Shown piece by piece: positions 1-11,936 of a stretch of 64,000 bases of DNA. The notes under the pieces were generated by a model. The model did no database searches, was not told where the DNA came from, and saw only the letters and a program-made list of their open reading frames with translations. How positions within the stretch are numbered: position 1 is the first letter of the stretch; each line of letters starts with the position of its first letter. The position numbers and the translations under genes are program-made. The stretch lies in the NCBI GenBank assembly GCA_003255025.1, contig QANY01000148.1, positions 793,204-857,203 on the forward strand, in the 5' to 3' direction. This DNA is from Datisca glomerata (taxonomy: Eukaryota; Streptophyta; Magnoliopsida; Cucurbitales; Datiscaceae).

Positions 1-2
1 AG

Positions 3-2061
3 AACGTTGGTACTAGTGTTGGACGGCCCCGTGGTGCACCTCCTAACAACCCCAATGATCTACGCACAATGCTTAATGAAAAATGAAAGGCACAGACAAA
101 AGTCGAGGACACAGCTGAAAGTGATGTGGGGCTAGGGGCAGATATAAGACAGCTCTAAGAACAAATATGTGACATGAGGCAGTTTCGAGCTATGGAGCTC
201 CCCTACTCAGTGCAGGCATTACTTCAGCATGCAGAACCACCATTCATAGAGGAGATCATGCGTGCTGAGATGGCCCCACGATTTAAAATGCCATCCATCA
301 CGCCCTACGATGGCACTAGGGACCCTACTAAGCACTTGGAGACTTTCAGGACCTAGATGGAGCTCCAGGGTACGTCATGTGTAAAGCGTTCCCTCTTACA
401 CTAACGTCTTCAGCCCGCTCTTGGTATCAACGGCTAAAGCCAGGCTCTATCTCATCATTTGGTGAACTCAGCAAGATGTTCATCCATAAAATTCTAGGAG
501 GTAGAGATCATAGGAAGCCTGCCACTCATCTCCTCACTGTTAGATAGCAGAAAGATGAGAACCTACGCGACTGTGTTGTCAGGTACAATGCAGAGGCTCT
601 GAAAGTGGAGGGGTACAACGATGACATAGCCCTCACAGCAATGATGGCTAGGCTAAGTGACAAGAGAGTGTTATGGTCCTTAGCAAAGAAGACACCCACA
701 AGTTTTGATGAGCTTCTCGAACGCGCCCAGAAGTATATGAGTACAGTAGAACTTCTAAGCTCGCGAGATAGGGATCCAACCAAGGACAAGCTAAGGGAAG
801 AAAAGAAGGAACTTAACAAGCGGGGTGGGAAGAAAATACTCTGTGAGGAAGCAAGAGCGCTTGAACCAGGCAAACCAAAGTCTTTACGAGTGGATAGATT
901 TGTTAACTTAACTTCATTGACAACACCCCAAAATCATATACTCATGCAAATTGGAGATAAGGGATTGCTGAGATGGCCAGAAAAATTAAAAGGAAACCCG
1001 GAGCACCAAAACAAGAATAGATATTACTTATTTCATAAGGACCATGGGCATCACACGGCTGAATGTCATGGCCTCAAGTAGGAACTCAAAATTTTGGTCC
1101 AAAGGGGGTATCTCAAGGAGTATGTGGCTGCCAGACAACGAGAGCACAGCCCACCACCACCACGGAGGGTTGACAAGGAAACAGGACCCCCAGAAACAAC
1201 CACTAGGGAAGTAAGAACCATATGGGGAGGATTGCATGGAGGCAACTTGAAACAGAGTCGGAGGAACTTAGCCCGGCAAGCAAGGAGGGAACCTGATGTC
1301 TACATCAATGCAGCCCTTGTAACCTCTCATTACCTTCATAAAGAGCCACAGGTCACCAACACTTATTACTTCATACCTGCACAAGAAGAGTTGACCTTTA
1401 CAGATCGAGATCTAGTGGGTTTGCACTAACCCACAATGATGCCATGGTAGTCACCCTCGTCATTGTAAATGTTTGAGTCCATCGACTACTTATCGATAGG
1501 GGAAGCTCTGCTGACATACTAGGGATGGAAGCCCTAATGCAAATGGGACTTAACCCTAACGACTGCATTCCCAAAGCCACGCCTAGTAGGCTTTGGGGGA
1601 GAAATCATATTCCCTCATGGGAGCATCAAACTTCCGGCCACCATCGGAGAGTACTCACAGTAGGTCACGTTAATGACAAAGTTCCTAGTAGTCCATGACA
1701 CCCAAGATTACAACGGGATCATGGGGTGACCAATTATACATATGGTTAAAGTAGTCTCATCATCATACCACCAAGTCATGAAGTTCTCCACTCCACATGG
1801 TGTGGGAACTGTCAGAGGGGGGCAAAGGTCCTCTAAAGAGTGTTATGCCACGTCGTTGCATAGAAGAGAAGTGTCCATTTTAATGCTCCATGATCCAGAG
1901 GACATGATAGAAGAAAGAGAAAGTGTCATCATAAGACACCCCATTGCAAACAACATTGGATGACCAAGATGAAAGCAGGGCTCACGCGAAACCAGTAGAA
2001 GTGGGTTAAGGAAGGTGTGTTGGATAAAGGTGACCAAACTAAAGTAACTAAGATTGTTCAC
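3..2061 (+). pseudogene. Ty3/Gypsy (Tat-like) gag-protease region, decayed
   Basis: Capsid (gag) and aspartic protease region of an LTR retrotransposon. The gag domain is readable from about 174 (PFIEEIMRAEM...YDGTRDPTKHLETF) through 605-1081. It ends in a histidine-rich knuckle-like motif (FHKDHGHHTAEC) near 1030-1070, and gag-like sequence then continues to about 1429. The protease motif DRGSSADIL lies near 1488-1530, where functional relatives carry D-x-GSSADIL. Reading frame is lost by a frame change near 357-400, stop codons near 545 and 1079, and several breaks after 1430, so no full polyprotein can be made. The 5' LTR and primer-binding site lie outside the window. No reverse transcriptase, RNase H or integrase follows; the next recognisable feature is an ORF on the opposite strand. 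The lineage assignment rests on the gag/protease motifs and the antisense ORF, not on a tree. Confidence 0.85.
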
Positions 2062-2271
2062 TAGAGATCAAATCAGGGGAGGATGAGGAGGAGGTTCGAC
2101 AGACACTCTCAGAAGAAAGCTAAGATCCAAAGAGGGGTAATGCTCCAAAACCAACCTCCTCGTTGTGGCTACTATAGCACCAAATTCATCAAACAACTCT
2201 TCAGCCCTACCAGTCACATTTATTTCAGCTGCCTTGGCACGCCTTCGAGCAGACTAAGACTCAGACCTAGC

Positions 2272-5095
2272 TTGTGATAACTCAACCTGCACCCTAGCAA
2301 GCTCCTCTTTTAACCCTTTAACATCATAATGTGCCTTGGCTAAAGTATCCTCTACCTAGGCCAATTTATCCTCTGACATGGCTTGTTTAGCCCTGGCCTC
2401 TCTAATTGCACGCCTGGTAGGGAGGAGCTCACGTTGCACATTCTGGATAGTATTTTGCAACTCAATCTTTTCCACTTGAAGTGCTTTGATTTTGACAGTA
2501 GCTCTCTGAATGCTTGCATCTTTCTCCACTACTTGTGAATGAAAGGCCTTAAGCTCAGCCAGGGAAGAACTCAAGTCACTATCATATGAATCGCGCATAA
2601 CACGACAATCCTCAAGTTCATGATATACCTGAGTCTGTAGGCGTTGCGTGGCCTCTAACTCCTCAATAAAGCGCACAATGGCCTCAATATGCAGGCACTG
2701 CGTGGCCTCTAACTCCTTTGCATGCCCCCTAGCGAACCACCTATACTCATTTTCTTTGATGACAAAGGATTTATATTTCTCAGCTCGTCTGGCCGAAACA
2801 CGGGCAGCATCAAGGTCAGCCTTGAGTTGAGCCACGCGATACTCCAATAGAACACATGCCACAGATACCTAAAATCAATTTCAATTAGTAAACCTTGATA
2901 AAGATAAAGTAAACTAAAGAAAAAGAGAGGGTATAGAGATCAACCTGCGACATGCCGCAACACTAATGGAAGAGAGACCTTGGTTTCCCGATTCTAAAAG
3001 CCCCAAGGCCCCATCGATTGTGAACCACTACTTGTGCCCGTCTGAAAAATCCCCCATGTCAGTCCTCGTCCTAATGAGGATCTCATGGCTTCGGTCAGCG
3101 CTGTCGTTGTCGTTATCTAGGACAATCACCTCAGAGGGTTCCTTAGCCCCAGAGGGGTCGGTACGTTCATCAAGGGTAGCATGTCCTACAGCCTCCTCAG
3201 AGCTTTTAACATCACAAATAAAGGCACGGATGCCTAATGACTCACCCCTAGTACCGCCACCAACATCAGGGGGACCCCCAAGAGCTGGGTCGGCTGCCTC
3301 AACACTAGGACCTCTAGTGGAACATCTCATCCCTATAACACCAGAACCCTCTAAATTGAAAATCACCCCATCATCAATGGCTATCTCATCCTGGGATGCC
3401 AGCACACTGGGAATCATCTCAGGATGAACCGTGACACCGAGGTTTGTAACAACATCAAGTATTTCTTCTCCACGGCCTTGTCGGACAATGTCACCCCCAA
3501 TTTAAGAAAGAGATGTTGGGCATGCCCTAGTAAAGATGGTATGCAGTTTGGACCTGGATGAGGAGGTGTCGGGACGCTCGAAGAGATCTTTAAGTGGAGC
3601 CATGTAATATCCCTCCCCCTTCACCTTCTTCAGATAATAATGTGGCAAAGGTTCAATATACTCCATATGAATGACCCGATGATGTGTAGAAAAATCATGG
3701 AAAGATCCTGCGAAGCTGCTAAACCCTTTAACTATAGGGTGAAGAGTGCGAGATGACCCACCAAAGCCATCAGAGAAGTAATCTGTCTATTGAGAGGCGT
3801 GAAATGGACGACAGACGCCGTCAAGGATGTTGCCGGGAGGCTCGAGGGCATGAGAGGATCCTCTAAAATAGCCCCCACTTTTTACGTAGGGGGACGATCC
3901 TTAACCTTTTCCCTCTTCCTCTTCTTAGATACACTCACATGATTCTTAGCCTTAGATACACCTGAGGAAACAAACAAAGACTTAAGTTGCTTACTAAAAA
4001 CTATATGCAAATACATAGCAAAAGAAAAAAGTGATGAATAGACAAGTTATTTACTAAGTGTTAAAAGTATACCCTGAGGCATGCGGACAGCGGTGATGAA
4101 CGAAAACCCCGATTTTAATAAGTTACGCTCATTCTAGAGGTCTGAATACCTTTGCCTCTCCTGTGGAATCCGGAATGCTAACTCGATTTGCTTTAGTATC
4201 ACACCATTTAACTTAGGGAGGTAGCATTTCATCCCTACAATCAGAAAATATAAGAAACAACCCCAACAGTTGATAAGAACAAAGTTGCATTGACATGTCG
4301 AATTGGAATGAAAGTGGGCCCTCACCAGCAGTGAGCACAAGATCCATGAGAGTAAACCTATGAAGAACCTCCCAGGACTCGTCGAGGGATGACCCTGCCC
4401 GTTTGGCCCAGTCACCACCAATAAAAAACGACGATCCTTAGTCTCTCTATTATTGGATGGAAAGTTAAGCACAGGTGCACCCGACTTTCCCTCACGGGGG
4501 CTCAAATAAAATAGCCCTGCTCCCTCATGCTCAAGCTAAAATAGATCTTGTATTACTTTAAAATCAAAGGGAGTCTTAAGAATGACCCTCCATATCATTT
4601 ATACTCCTAAGATATTCCTCCAAGAGTTAGGAAGAAGCTAACATAGGGCGCAGTGTAACCTCCTCATAACTAACCTCACTATATCATGAAGGGGAAGCCG
4701 GAGCTCGGCCTCAAAGTGGGACTGACAAAAAGAAATCTCACCGTCTGAAGAGGCACTGGCTAACTAGTCAGAACAAAGAAGTCTTAAAGTGATTGAATCA
4801 GGGACGGAATACTTCTCCCGAAGCTCATCCAAATGTTGTAGGGTTATGGTCCTTGGAGCAACGTCAATCGCATAAGTCTCCTTCGTGCTCCTCTAGCCTC
4901 ACCTTGCCCATGATCACTTCCCTCACCCCCTGAACCAACCTCAAGATCGTCCTTGTCCGGGCCAGGACTACTAGTTGCTTGTGAATCATCACCATCGTAA
5001 CCTTCAGTGTCCAATGAGGGGGACCCTGAAGATTCAGCCTGAGGTGAACCCAACTCAACAAAAGAAATACTTTCCGAATCAGAAGCTGAAGACAT
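2272..5095 (-). pseudogene. Antisense ORF of a Tat-like retrotransposon, decayed
   Basis: Runs opposite to gag, between protease and the 3' LTR. The likely start is the ATG at 5095 (MSSASDSESISFVELGSP), giving an acidic serine-rich N-terminus. A frame change near 4870 leads into APRTITLQHLDELREKYSV and then a segment with HFEAELRLPLHDIVR. That segment resembles the 'putative plant transposon protein' regions found in many plant retroelement-associated proteins. A further piece (4505-4134) has LNFPSNNRETKDRRFLLV. The C-terminal part, 2862-2356, is an uninterrupted 168-residue predicted coiled coil rich in Glu, Ala, Arg and Gln (LEATQ repeated). Stops and frameshifts separate these blocks, so the gene is broken. 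Antisense extra ORFs between integrase and 3' LTR are known from Tat-lineage elements; their function is not established. Confidence 0.7.
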
Positions 5096-5223
5096 GATTA
5101 AGCAAAGAACGGGAAGACAATTATGACAATTATGACTTGAAAAATAAAATAAGTAAGGGTCATTCAATGTAGATGTAATGGGGATTTAAAAAAGATAACA
5201 AAGTAAGGGGTCTAAATTCACAT

Positions 5224-5390
5224 CCTCGGGCTCCCGCAACCCCGTCCACGAGAACACCCGAGGCCTGCCCTCAGGGGAGCCCGAGGCTAAGTCCTCGGGA
5301 CTGTCCTCGAGCTCCCGGAGCCCCGTCCAGGAGATCACCTGAAGCCCGTCCTCGAGCTCCCGTGGTGACGACCTCGTGAGCACCCGAGGT
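5224..5390. repeat. GC-rich imperfect tandem repeat
   Basis: Three imperfect copies of a unit opening with CCTCGRGCTCCCG start at about 5224, 5305 and 5350, so spacing is uneven (about 81 then 45 bp). The block is much richer in G+C than anything near it. On the minus strand it could encode repeats of the type TGLRE(P/L)ED, but there is no sign of a conserved gene. It sits between the antisense ORF and the polypurine tract, where Tat-type elements often carry variable tandem repeats. Confidence 0.7.
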
Positions 5391-5399
5391 AACGTCTAG

Positions 5400-5750
5400 A
5401 TCTACCTTATGAAAAATAAACAAGATAAAAAGAAAAGAAAAGAGAAAAGAGTACCTTGCACCAAATGTAGGAGAAGAAGATGAATGAAAATGAGGGGGTG
5501 AACAGCCTCTTATTTATAAGGATCCAAAACTTATCATAGCCATCCAAAAGTGGAGGGCTTATATCACATCGGGTAACGCGACCATTATGACTCCTACACT
5601 AAAGCACTTGTCTTTCACTTAGTCTATGTCATTTACTATATGAATAGGGATGGTCGTGTTAAAATTAATAATAAATATATAAAAAGGGGATGGAAGAAAG
5701 AAAGAGCTAAACTCTTCGAGTCTATGAATATTAACGGCATCGACGAATTT
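5400..5750. other. Retrotransposon untranslated spacer
   Basis: AT-rich 3' internal region of the Tat-like element between the GC-rich repeat and the polypurine tract. No coding similarity was recognised. Confidence 0.5.
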
Positions 5751-5759
5751 GGGGGCAAT
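5751..5759 (+). promoter_or_regulatory. Polypurine tract before the 3' LTR
   Basis: GGGGGCAAT lies directly before TGTTATACCC. A G-run directly followed by TGTTATACC is the usual 3' internal/LTR junction in Tat-type Ty3 elements. It primes plus-strand cDNA synthesis in intact relatives. Confidence 0.7.
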
Positions 5760-6588
5760 TGTTATACCCGTTTCTCGGCTATGTAGAAAGACCTTTAAGG
5801 ACCATAAGAGAGACACCCAAGGTCTGGAGCTTTAGGGAAGCCAGTTCAGTCCCCCGTCCAGGTCCCATGGAGTACTACACACTCAAAGTCAAGGGGTGTG
5901 CCCGGGCCTAAGTACCTTTCAGATAAAACATCTAAGAACTCTTAATAGAGAGAAGAGTACATGAGGGCGAGAAACATCACGCCTCAGTTTAAATTCAGCA
6001 CCTAGGCCGAGGTAGAAGTATGCATGTGTCATCAAATATATTTAATACACCTAGACCAATCAGAAGGCATATAACGTTAAAAGGCATGAAGCTCAGCATC
6101 GAAGGAGTCAGTCAACCTGTGCCCAATAAAGTGTCATCATAAGCATTTAATATAGTCGGTCCAATGAAAACCGAGTAAGTGCATAGAGTGGTACGAGGGT
6201 AGGCTGTCCTCACCCCACCCGAGGTCATCACCTCTTACCTCATACATCGCCAAGCAACTAAAAGAAGCTGAAAGGTGGGGGTTGGTCCGAGGAGGCACCC
6301 TATTAGAGGGAAGGCCTGCCACAGTACTGATACCAACTAACCTTCAGACCAACCCCCCACTATAAATACCTTAGTAAATGCATTTTAAGAGGTACACAAT
6401 AACTTCTAACTACTTCTCTATCTTTCTCTCCTTCATCCCTGATTGACTTAAGCTTCAGAGAGGTAAAAAGGAAACCACCCCCTTCTACCTTGGTCTCCTA
6501 CTTTACCTTTCCCCATTGCAGGTGTGGAGAGAGAGAGGTGGAGCAAAGACATTGTTGGCCTGATCTCACCCTCGAGGTTTAGCCGTCA
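5760..6588 (+). mobile_element. 3' LTR of the Tat-like element
   Basis: Begins TGTTATACCCG right after the polypurine tract. A TATA box (TATAAATACC) lies at about 6361, followed by a CT-rich leader (TTCTCTATCTTTCTCTCC), a typical LTR promoter layout. The right end is not certain: CGTCA at 6584-6588 is a plausible terminus, but a few bases further is equally possible. The 5' LTR is outside the window, so LTR identity and target duplication cannot be checked. Confidence 0.65.
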
Positions 6589-9500
6589 ATGGCCATGTAG
6601 CATGATTAGTTAGAATCGTTATTAATTAAGGGAAAATATAATTGACTGGGATTAGTTACACATCATCCCCATAGTCTCCAACCATCTATAAATAGATACC
6701 TTCTTCTCCTTTGAAGAGGATTGGATCACAGTTTTAGTATACATCGTACTCCCAAATTGTTCTCAAAGTCATAAAGATAATTTGTCACATTGTTCAGGTT
6801 GACCTAAGGAGTTTGTTTTTCACCTCTCAAACACCACTCTCCACGTTTTCAGGCCATTCTTGTTAGGAGATTAGGTCACTTTGTCACTTGTAACCCCGTC
6901 ACCCTTTTCCTCTTAAACAAATTTATGACGAACTACTAGCTACATACTGAATGAGTTTAAATTTAATCTAACGTTCAATTAGAAGCTTGTTAGCCTAATG
7001 AAAATAGAAAATTTGATTTTTTTTTCTCTTATCTAATGTTCAATTTAAGAGTGTATTTTAGCTATATACGATACATAATTCATTTTGACTTAATATCTGT
7101 ATAATGAAAGAGACCATTTTTAGAAAATGAAAGGAATACGTATCATTTTCATTAAAGATAAAGATAATTATTGATCACGTTTGATTATTACCTTATCCTT
7201 TTAATGCTAATATGATAGAAAAATATCTTAACATTCTTGAATATTTTTCATTCACAACGACTCTTTTACACAAACGATTTCCCTTTCAATTAGTTCATAT
7301 TTGTGACTGGAAAATTTTATGATATGTATATCTATATTATATCTATATTTCTTTTGTCAAGAAATTATAATATCCATATTTGATAATGGAAACAAGTGAA
7401 AGATTAAATTCCTTAATTTAATTATCAATTCATTAGTTTACTTTGGTCCGTGGACTCTACAATTCATTCCAATTTCTTTTGCTCCTTCAACGGTTTTTTT
7501 AAATCAGTTAAAGTTTTTAAAATTAATGTGATTTTGGTAAAGTGTTTACGATCTACTTAATAAGTAAAATGTAAAATATTACGAAATTGTATGTTACACA
7601 CAAATGGTAATTTGATATATTAAATAATACTCAATTAACATTGAGTAATTTTTTTCAGCAGTCAAAGATTTGAATTATCAAAATCAAATTTGATGGCTCG
7701 TATCTTAAGAATTGTCATCTAGTTCCCAAGACAAAAACAAATAATCTTAATTGAAATAATGCAAAAATATGTGCTTGAATCATATTATTTACTTGGACAT
7801 ATTCTGAAAATAATGTATATGCATTACGGTTTGTTTATTGATATGGACAAAGCCAATAGTAACCTCTTATACTGTTTTAATTTTGGACCTTGACTCTAGA
7901 TATTATTAGACTGAATATCCAACAAGCTAGGTAAAACCTTATAAACTTTTTCTCCGTAATATACAACAACCATTTGAACTATTGCATTCAGTCAAACGAA
8001 ATCAAAATCTAAAGGTGTGGGATCGTTTGAGATTATGTTGTCTCTATGGGTCCCCATAATGCCTAGAGTGAGTAATGCCCAAAAAAATATACACATAATA
8101 TAAAATAATGCCTCTAGAGTTTGGTCTATGAGTGTGACACTGTTTTGACGGTAGCTACAACCTCTGGAACTTTCCTAGCACACACGTTTATTTTGTCTGC
8201 AGCTTGTATAGTAATCCGTACCAAGAAAATTTAGTTTCATATATTGGCTCTACAAGTGACCTCAACGTACGTTTTGACCTGACAACTCAGAATTAGATTA
8301 AAAAAGAAATAAAGTTTTAAAAATAGAAAATGTATAATAAACCATCCAAAATTTAATCAACATATTCCTACAGGTTCAAGACCTCAAGCAGGGCGATGTC
8401 AGAAGTTCTGTAGAAGGGAGAAAATTTTTACAGCATGCTATTTAGAATCATAATAAATAAAATAATTTATTTTAAATATTTTGATAATTTCAAAAGTTTG
8501 ATTCACAAATAGTATAGTCTTTAGTTATTTTATAAATTTAAAAAAGACAAATGATTGATAGTTTTCTAAATTTAAGGTGTCAAATAGTATACAAATTAAA
8601 AAAGAGGTAATACATATTTGATATACATAAAAATAAGGAAATTACATAATCAAAAGGGGTCAATTGCCCCCCAACACACGGGCTCGTCCCTGCTCTCAAG
8701 GTAAAAAAATTTAGTATTACTTTTTATAATTTATTATCAGGTATACTGTAATATTGTATTCTATTCATACGTTTTGAGAATCAAATAAAGTTGTGATTAT
8801 TTTTACAAAACAATTACGAGTGATATAAAAAAGGAAGAGTGTCGAAGAATTTTTTTTTCATTGCTATGCATGGATGTAGTGAATTTTTTTTTCAACATTT
8901 AATTTTAGGGAAGTTTTACATTATAGACAAGATTAGGAGGGGTGTTTTAAGCAATAGCATGTTTTCTAGATTTATAGATAAATAGTAAGTTTCATAAATA
9001 GTCAATCATTTTAGATAAAAATACCCTTCGTCTATATAAATTAGCATACCTATCAGTTCAGATAAATCAACTGATTATAATTAATATTCCTAGTTGATAT
9101 ACCATATAACTAAAAAATATAGATTATTATGAAAACAACCTAAATATACTATAAAACTTAAATTTTGAAAAATCCACAAATCACGTCTCCCCTAAACTGT
9201 GAGATTTTAAATCGATCAATCACCGTAGTTAATAGATTACTGATATACTTAAAAATTAATATCTACAATTAATTGATACTAAATAGAAATTAAACTTACC
9301 ATAAAACTTAAATTTTCAAAAATTAAACAATCACGCCCCTCCCCCCACTACTCGGTAAACCAATATTAACCTCCTCTATTAAAGGAAACTAATTCAAAAT
9401 TTAAAAACCACCAATGATATTTTACGGGAAAAAATTAAAAGTAAAAACCTAAAATACACTTAAGGTAACTACCTTAACTACAGTAAAACATCTATCAGTC

Positions 9501-9640
9501 AAACACAATAAAAACTAAAAAATAAAAAAAATCAAGAAAAAACTTTCATGGTTTCAAATCATTCCCGAAAACTCTCCATCCTCCCGAGACCGCAATTGAC
9601 GCCGACAAACCCCCATTGAGAAAAGATGATTTACCTTTGC
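6589..9640. other. AT-rich intergenic DNA, no gene seen
   Basis: No coding signal. A TATA-like site (TATAAATAG at 6687) followed by a CT-rich stretch could be a fragment of another LTR, but ends were not found. Around 8640-8700 a GC-richer stretch (GCCCCCCAACACACGGGCTC) interrupts AT-rich sequence and resembles a transposon end without a partner. A short direct repeat (ATAAAACTTAAATTTT) occurs at about 9150 and 9301. Confidence 0.5.
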
Positions 9641-9771
9641 CGTCAATGGAGTTTTTCTCTCGTCAATGGAGTTGTCCTCGTCAGTAGAGTTATTCCTCGT
9701 CAATGGAGTTACCTCTTACCGTCAATAGTTCTGTTTCAAGTTAGCGTCAATGGAGGTTTGTCGACATCAAT
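9641..9771. repeat. Degenerate CGTCAATGGAGTT minisatellite
   Basis: About six imperfect copies of a unit beginning CGTCAATGGAGTT followed by 4-12 variable bases. The core is well kept while the linkers vary in length. No coding role is visible. Confidence 0.75.
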
Positions 9772-9782
9772 GGCGGTCAATC

Positions 9783-9848
9783 GATGATAAATGTTGATGA
9801 ATGTTATCAATCAGTGATGAACGTTGATGAATGCTATAAATCGATAAC
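9783..9848. repeat. About 30-bp tandem duplication (GTTGATGAATG)
   Basis: Two neighbouring copies of a unit of the form GATRAAYGTTGATGAATG followed by YTATMAATC. It adjoins the minisatellite and may share its origin. Confidence 0.6.
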
Positions 9849-9849
9849 A

Positions 9850-11596
9850 AAATAAGGATGTAAGTAAAGTATTTTAGATGTTTGATAAACACAATAATCA
9901 ATTCTGGAATGAATGAGGGTAGTTTTTGAAATAAAACTATAATTTCGGAATAGATTATCAATCGGTTATGAAAAATATACTTTCCATAACCGAAATCACC
10001 ATAAAAATGGGCTTTAAAAATTAAACATCAATATCTAATTAAATCTAATTTTAAAATAAAATATATTAATTGCGTTAATAACCGAAGTATATTAATTAAA
10101 ATAAAAGATAATATAATCTTATTAATTATCATGGTCCCACGAAATCAAACACAATAATCTACACGTGTGGGGTAAAAAAGTCAAGCAAATTTCATTAACC
10201 GAAATTGTTGACGTGGTGACTAAAAAATTGATATTTATCTAAATAATTGAAAACCCTGCTATACCTTAACTCAGGTCTCAAAACATGTCTATATGGTGTA
10301 ATTACTTTTAATTTTATACGGTTTCCGACATGCCCAGTCCAGTCAGGTGCAGTTGTTCTATTGTACAGATAAGCCCACATAGAGTGATGGGCTTCATGGT
10401 AAGTTAGCTGGACCGATCATTTGTTGGGATATCTAAATTCGCTTCATCTAAATATTTGTGCATACATTCAAGGGAAAATGACATAGATAGATCACTTTCA
10501 TAGTTTTAAGTTAGTAATTGACTTCAATAAAATTAAAGTAAATAAATGGTCATTTTTATTTAATTTAATTTTAATTTTTTATGACTTGTCTACATTACCC
10601 TTATCACATGTTTCTACATAGATATGTTAGTTATTTTTTTCAAATTTAAATATAGTATTTTCTTTAAACATGATGGTTATGATAATATTTATTTAATTAG
10701 ATAACATTTTTTATTATAAATTTATCAATAATATGTATATTATGACGAAATGTAAGCAATATACTAACAATTAGATAATATGTATTAACATTTATTTTGG
10801 ATAATGCATCATATTGTATTAATATTTATTCAATATATGATATAATATTTAGAGTGCTAACGCATAATATGATATTAACGTTTATTCAAGTTATGTTGTA
10901 AACACTATAACAAATCATTAGCAATCAAATGATATGATATTAATAACTATTTAGTTAACATTAAATAATATTATATTAACATTTATTTAAGATAATAACT
11001 ATTTCTAATATTATATTAACATTAATTTAATACAATTATGAACAGTAAAATTTGATGGATGGGAGACGGAACCTAAATTTGGGAAAAATTTTGAACAGTA
11101 GAATTTCTAATTAAATTAAAAAATAAAATCATCCATAACCTCTATAACTAATCCTACAAATATGGTATAATTGATGTGATTATTATTTAATTTATAAATT
11201 AAATCATGTAAAAGATATATATTAACAATACAAAAACAAATGGTTACATTGGGTAAATATTTTAACACGTTGACGAAAAAATTAACGATATATTATTAAC
11301 ACAAATTATCACAATGTGTTAATGTACTAATGTGTCGATAAAATATATTAATATTATATTATTATCAAGTTAACAATCAGTTATTACACTTAACATAAAG
11401 TAAAGAATAGTAACAAATTTATCCCAACAAAGAATTTGAATAATATATTAAATTAAAAATTAAAAAGTTTCATGAAACAAATCTCCTAAAATCATGTTCT
11501 TTAACAGATTACACTAATTAAATAAAAAAATTGAAACCGTTCAGATAATAAGTAAATAACTAGCTAAAAATTCTAAAACAAATCAAATATAAAAAA
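9850..11596. other. AT-rich intergenic DNA, no gene seen
   Basis: Long AT-rich stretch with many short TTAATATTTATT-like words around 10,780-11,030. No conserved reading frame, RNA gene or complete transposon was recognised. Confidence 0.5.
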
Positions 11597-11775
11597 GACC
11601 ATTTACCTACTACTTTTTTTAGGCCAATTAGTACCTTACCACCATTTAAATGTCCTATTTATTAGGATTTTTGTATATTCAATACTTCAAAACAAATCAA
11701 CTCTTATTATAGTTGGATGGGGAATATTAAGGATTTAGGCCAAGTTTTAAATAAGTATTATTAAAGGACCATTTT
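11597..11775. repeat. Possible small foldback element
   Basis: The left edge (AAGACCATTTACCTACTACT) and the reverse complement of the right edge (ATGGTCCTTTAATAATACTT) are loosely similar, and AGGCCAA / GGCCTAAA occur inside each edge. This suggests a degraded inverted-repeat element of about 180 bp. The match is weak and no target duplication was identified. It also contains the direct-repeat sequence shared with 21,850. Confidence 0.3.
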
Positions 11776-11936
11776 TTTTTACACAAATAGTCGAATATAG
11801 TAGATTTTAAATAAGCTAGTTAGCTTATTTTTGTTGTTTTACAATTATACTCTTATTATAATTGTTTTTTGTTTTAAGTTCCAATTCCCCTTACATGAAT
11901 ATTCTTCGTGCGACTTTACCTTGTGTCTCCTAGTTC

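Noticed and set aside
2966..3427. 153-codon open frame on the + strand
   Set aside because: It lies opposite a serine/aspartate-rich part of the antisense ORF, has no recognised domain, and is the strand shadow of that sequence.
5760..7000. Longer 3' LTR running to about 6,900
   Set aside because: A second TATA-like site at 6,687 suggests another fragment, and no matching end was found, so the shorter boundary is preferred.
9641..9771. CRISPR-like array
   Set aside because: The repeats are degenerate with linkers of only 4-12 bases, and this is a plant nuclear sequence.
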